DNA from: Clostridium sp. UBA6758
GTDB lineage: Bacteria; Bacillota; Clostridia; Clostridiales; Clostridiaceae
Length of the DNA: 7,579 nucleotides
NCBI GenBank assembly: GCA_002453475.1
Contig: DKGY01000091.1
Location: 17,770-25,348 of the forward strand
Direction: 5' to 3'
Shown here piece by piece: positions 5,574 to 7,579 of this stretch. Position 1 is the stretch's first letter, and every line of letters starts with the position of its first letter. The notes under the pieces were generated by a model. The model was given only the letters and a program-made list of their open reading frames with translations, did not search any database and was not told the DNA's origin. The translations under genes and the position numbers were made by a program.

Positions 5574-7362
5574 CACCCTCTTTATCTATTAAAAAGTCAC
5601 CAGCAGGTTTACTCATTATAATTCTAGGAACCTCTACCTTAACGTAAGTACCTAGTTTACTTCTATTTCCTATGTTAATTCCATATTCTTCGCCACAATA
5701 GAGCTTTATTCTTTGATTTACATTATTTAATCCAACTTTACTAAATTTGTTTACATCCTTTTCTTTACTAAAGATTTTTTCTATATCCTCATCACTAATT
5801 CCTGGTCCATTATCTTTTACAAGAATAATTAAATTATCCTCTTTTATACATGCCTTTATAGATATTTCTAATGGTTCCTCTTCTTCATCTTCCCTAATAC
5901 CATATATCAAGGAATTTTCTACAATGGGCTGTAAAATTAGTTTAGGTATTGTACACTTAAGGCATTCTTCATCAATGTTATAGATAATGTTAACTTTTTC
6001 ATTAAACCTTAAGTTTTGTATGTTTATATAATTTCTAACATAATCTATCTCATCCTCTAAAGTAATCATTTCCTTTCCTAAGTTTATACTTACCCTTAAG
6101 AGTTTTATTAGAGAAGTTACTGCATTACTTACAGATTTATCACCCTGTATCTTAGCCATCCATTTTATAGTATTTAAAGTGTTATATAAGAAATGTGGAT
6201 TAATTTGTGCATGCAATGTCTCAAGTTCTAATTCTTTTTTAAATCTTTCCTCTTCTACTAGCTTATCAACAACTTCATTCATCTTTCCAATCATATTATT
6301 AAAACTATTTCCAAGTTCCCCTAGCTCATCAATTCTATCCACATTTATACGTACATCTAGATCTCCATCTTCAGCCTTCTTCATCATATTTTTCATACTC
6401 ACCATGGGCCTTGAAATTTGTGACGAAAAGAATAAACAAATTAGTATAGTTATAATTACATAGATTGTTCCACCTATAAGCATATATCGTTGCATATTTG
6501 TAATTTCTTTGTATAGATATTCTTTAGATACAATCTTTACAATTTTCCAATTCGCCGAGGGAATATTTGAATATATACATACCTTTTCAACATTATCATC
6601 GGTAAACTCTATTGAACCCACATCTTTATTGGATGATAGCACTTCTAATGCATAATTTTTATCTCCTATATTCTTCCCTATGATTTCCTTATTGGAATGA
6701 CTAATAATCTGACCTTTGGAATTACAAATAAATAATTCGCTACTTTCTTCTGTGATAAGACTTTTATAAGAATCCTCTAATATTGTTTCATCCATATCTA
6801 TAAATATTGTTCCCATGTCCATTAAGCTATTTAAATCTATTACCTTTCTTCCTAAAGAAAAATAATTCTTAGGAATTTCTCCCGACAATATCTTAACTCT
6901 AACAGGAATTGTATCAAACCAAACTAACTCTCCATGGGTTTTATTAATATTATTAATATCAATTTCCTCTTGCACATAAGTTTTAATAGCCCCCACATCA
7001 TAAGTTTTATCTTTAGTTATAAGGGTTATGCTTTCCACCTCTTCATTTGTAGTACAAAAATTCCTCAGTATATTATTTACTTCCTCATGACTTTGCATTG
7101 ATGAATCTTTCAAGTTTTCTATAAAATCTCTATTATTAACAACCATATCTGATAAGTCTGCAATGCTATCAATTATGAAATCAATATTACTTCCTGCCTC
7201 ATATACTGATTGTTTTGCAGATTCACTATACTTTGTAGTAATAATAGATTTCATAACATTGTTATAAATAATATATATAAATCCAATAGGTATAAATATT
7301 AATAGAATAAAAATAACTAATAACTTATTTCTAAAGCTCTTTTTAATCCATGAAGCTTTCAT
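5560..7362 (-). CDS. Sensor histidine kinase (YesM/LytS-type, HPK8 family)
   Basis: This membrane-bound sensor kinase has 600 residues from the chosen start. Transmembrane segment 1 (about 13-35) and segment 2 (about 293-314) flank an extracellular region of about 255 residues, consistent with a Cache-like sensor. A HAMP linker follows (about 315-367). The dimerisation and phosphorylation domain has HAQINPHFLYNTLNTIKWMA with phospho-acceptor His390. The ATPase domain shows the N-box LQPIVENSL (Asn483), the G1 box VKDNGPGI (515-522) and the G2 region GLNNVNQRIKLYCG. A tail of about 20 residues (IIMSKPAGDFLIDKEGDESI) is partly encoded in the overlap with the regulator gene. The ATG at 7362 is preferred because GGAG sits 5 nt before it. 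An in-frame ATG at 7380 would add six residues and overlap the upstream stop as ATGA, but has only a weak ribosome binding site. The kinase probably receives its signal from the binding protein encoded upstream. Confidence 0.94.
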   Translation of the reverse strand: MKASWIKKSFRNKLLVIFILLIFIPIGFIYIIYNNVMKSIITTKYSESAKQSVYEAGSNIDFIIDSIADLSDMVVNNRDFIENLKDSSMQSHEEVNNILRNFCTTNEEVESITLITKDKTYDVGAIKTYVQEEIDINNINKTHGELVWFDTIPVRVKILSGEIPKNYFSLGRKVIDLNSLMDMGTIFIDMDETILEDSYKSLITEESSELFICNSKGQIISHSNKEIIGKNIGDKNYALEVLSSNKDVGSIEFTDDNVEKVCIYSNIPSANWKIVKIVSKEYLYKEITNMQRYMLIGGTIYVIITILICLFFSSQISRPMVSMKNMMKKAEDGDLDVRINVDRIDELGELGNSFNNMIGKMNEVVDKLVEEERFKKELELETLHAQINPHFLYNTLNTIKWMAKIQGDKSVSNAVTSLIKLLRVSINLGKEMITLEDEIDYVRNYINIQNLRFNEKVNIIYNIDEECLKCTIPKLILQPIVENSLIYGIREDEEEEPLEISIKACIKEDNLIILVKDNGPGISDEDIEKIFSKEKDVNKFSKVGLNNVNQRIKLYCGEEYGINIGNRSKLGTYVKVEVPRIIMSKPAGDFLIDKEGDESI

Positions 7363-7367
7363 TTTAT

Positions 7368-7371
7368 CTCC
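7368..7371 (-). promoter_or_regulatory. Ribosome binding site GGAG deciding the kinase start
   Basis: GGAG is followed by ATAAA and ATG at 7362-7360. The competing ATG at 7380-7378 overlaps the preceding stop codon and has only GAAGAG about 15 nt away and GAG about 10 nt away. The downstream start is favoured, although coupled reinitiation at the upstream ATG remains possible. Confidence 0.55.
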
Positions 7372-7376
7372 ACTCT

Positions 7377-7579
7377 TCATTGTAGTAAACTCAACTCTTC
7401 AAATATTTTATCTGCTACCACCTTAGGATCCAAATCATTGTTAACCATATCTCTTACGTTGTTAATAATTATTTGTTCTACAAAATAGAAATTACTTATC
7501 TTAGATCTAAAATATACATTATCCTCTTTCCAAACCTCTAATAGTGCAGGTAAGTGATTTAAATTACTTATTTCATTTT
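7377..7579 (-). CDS. C-terminal fragment of a probable solute-binding protein, MalE-like; partial at window edge
   Basis: An open frame enters from the right edge and ends at TGA (7379-7377), giving 66 residues that begin NEISNLNHLPALLEVWKEDN and end VVADKIFEELSLLQ. No catalytic motif is visible. The segment is predominantly helical in character and ends with NNVRDMVNNDLDPKVVADKI. This resembles the C-terminus of family 1 (MalE/SBP_bac_1) solute-binding proteins, where a pattern like 'L.D.v.gk.tPeeaa..i..e' is usual. It does not look like the strand-rich end of RbsB-type proteins. The stop codon shares ATGA with the first possible kinase ATG, so the gene is part of the same operon. In known three-component systems the gene in this place encodes an extracellular ligand-binding lipoprotein that feeds the kinase. 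The reading frame is secure, but the family call rests on a short tail. Confidence 0.6.
   Translation of the reverse strand, partial: NEISNLNHLPALLEVWKEDNVYFRSKISNFYFVEQIIINNVRDMVNNDLDPKVVADKIFEELSLLQ

Noticed and set aside
5560..5576. Overlap of kinase and regulator genes as a possible frameshift or fusion
   Set aside because: Both reading frames are intact to their family-typical ends; a short overlap is ordinary translational coupling.
474..5592. Plus-strand open frames opposite the minus-strand genes (for example 653-1003, 2619-2945, 4804-5130)
   Set aside because: They lie antisense within genes that have clear family motifs, have no convincing ribosome binding sites, and encode low-complexity or Cys/Ser/Ile-rich products typical of frames opposite AT-rich genes.
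1..7579. tRNA, rRNA, CRISPR arrays, insertion sequences or attachment sites
   Set aside because: No cloverleaf, regularly spaced palindromic repeat array, transposase motif or terminal inverted repeats were found; the only regular repeats are the three 21-bp operator-like units.

Overview
The window looks like a low-GC Gram-positive chromosome, most likely a Clostridium or a close relative. It is strongly AT-rich, the Shine-Dalgarno sites are G-rich (GGGGGG, GGAG), the exported binding protein carries a lipobox, and the histidine kinase/response regulator pair is of the YesM/YesN type common in Firmicutes. All supported genes lie on the minus strand, so transcription runs from right to left.

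Reading in the direction of transcription, the first unit is a sensory operon. It starts with the 3' end of a gene (7377-7579, cut by the window edge) whose 66 visible residues resemble the C-terminal helices of a MalE-type solute-binding protein. A YesM/LytS-type sensor kinase (5560-7362) and a YesN-type response regulator with an AraC DNA-binding domain (3969-5573) follow. The genes are very tightly packed (14-nt gap or 4-nt overlap, then 14-nt overlap), and the unit closes with a convincing Rho-independent terminator at 3917-3952.

The second unit is a complete CUT2-family (Rbs/Mgl/Xyl-type) sugar ABC importer in the order ATPase (2192-3688), permease (1162-2187), lipoprotein binding protein (107-1093), the same order as rbsACB. 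It ends at a hairpin (68-97). The transported sugar cannot be read from the sequence, and no kinase, isomerase or other catabolic gene is present to settle it.

Between the units lie about 280 bp that appear to be the control region of the importer. There is a perfect TATAAT -10 element with no recognisable -35. Upstream are three direct copies of a motif beginning TTGTGYAA, spaced exactly 21 bp apart (3818, 3839, 3860), a further copy at 3779 and an inverted copy at 3804. The 21-bp period is two helical turns and equals the half-site spacing known for AraC, so this is the obvious candidate operator for the adjacent response regulator.

The working model is a three-component system. An extracellular binding protein detects a sugar and signals through the kinase to the response regulator, which switches on the importer. 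XylFII-LytSR (Clostridium beijerinckii) and AraPST (Geobacillus) are known precedents. Unusual points here are the apparent MalE-like class of the sensory protein next to a CUT2 importer, and the regular operator array. The ligand, the sensor's identity and the operator assignment are inferences.
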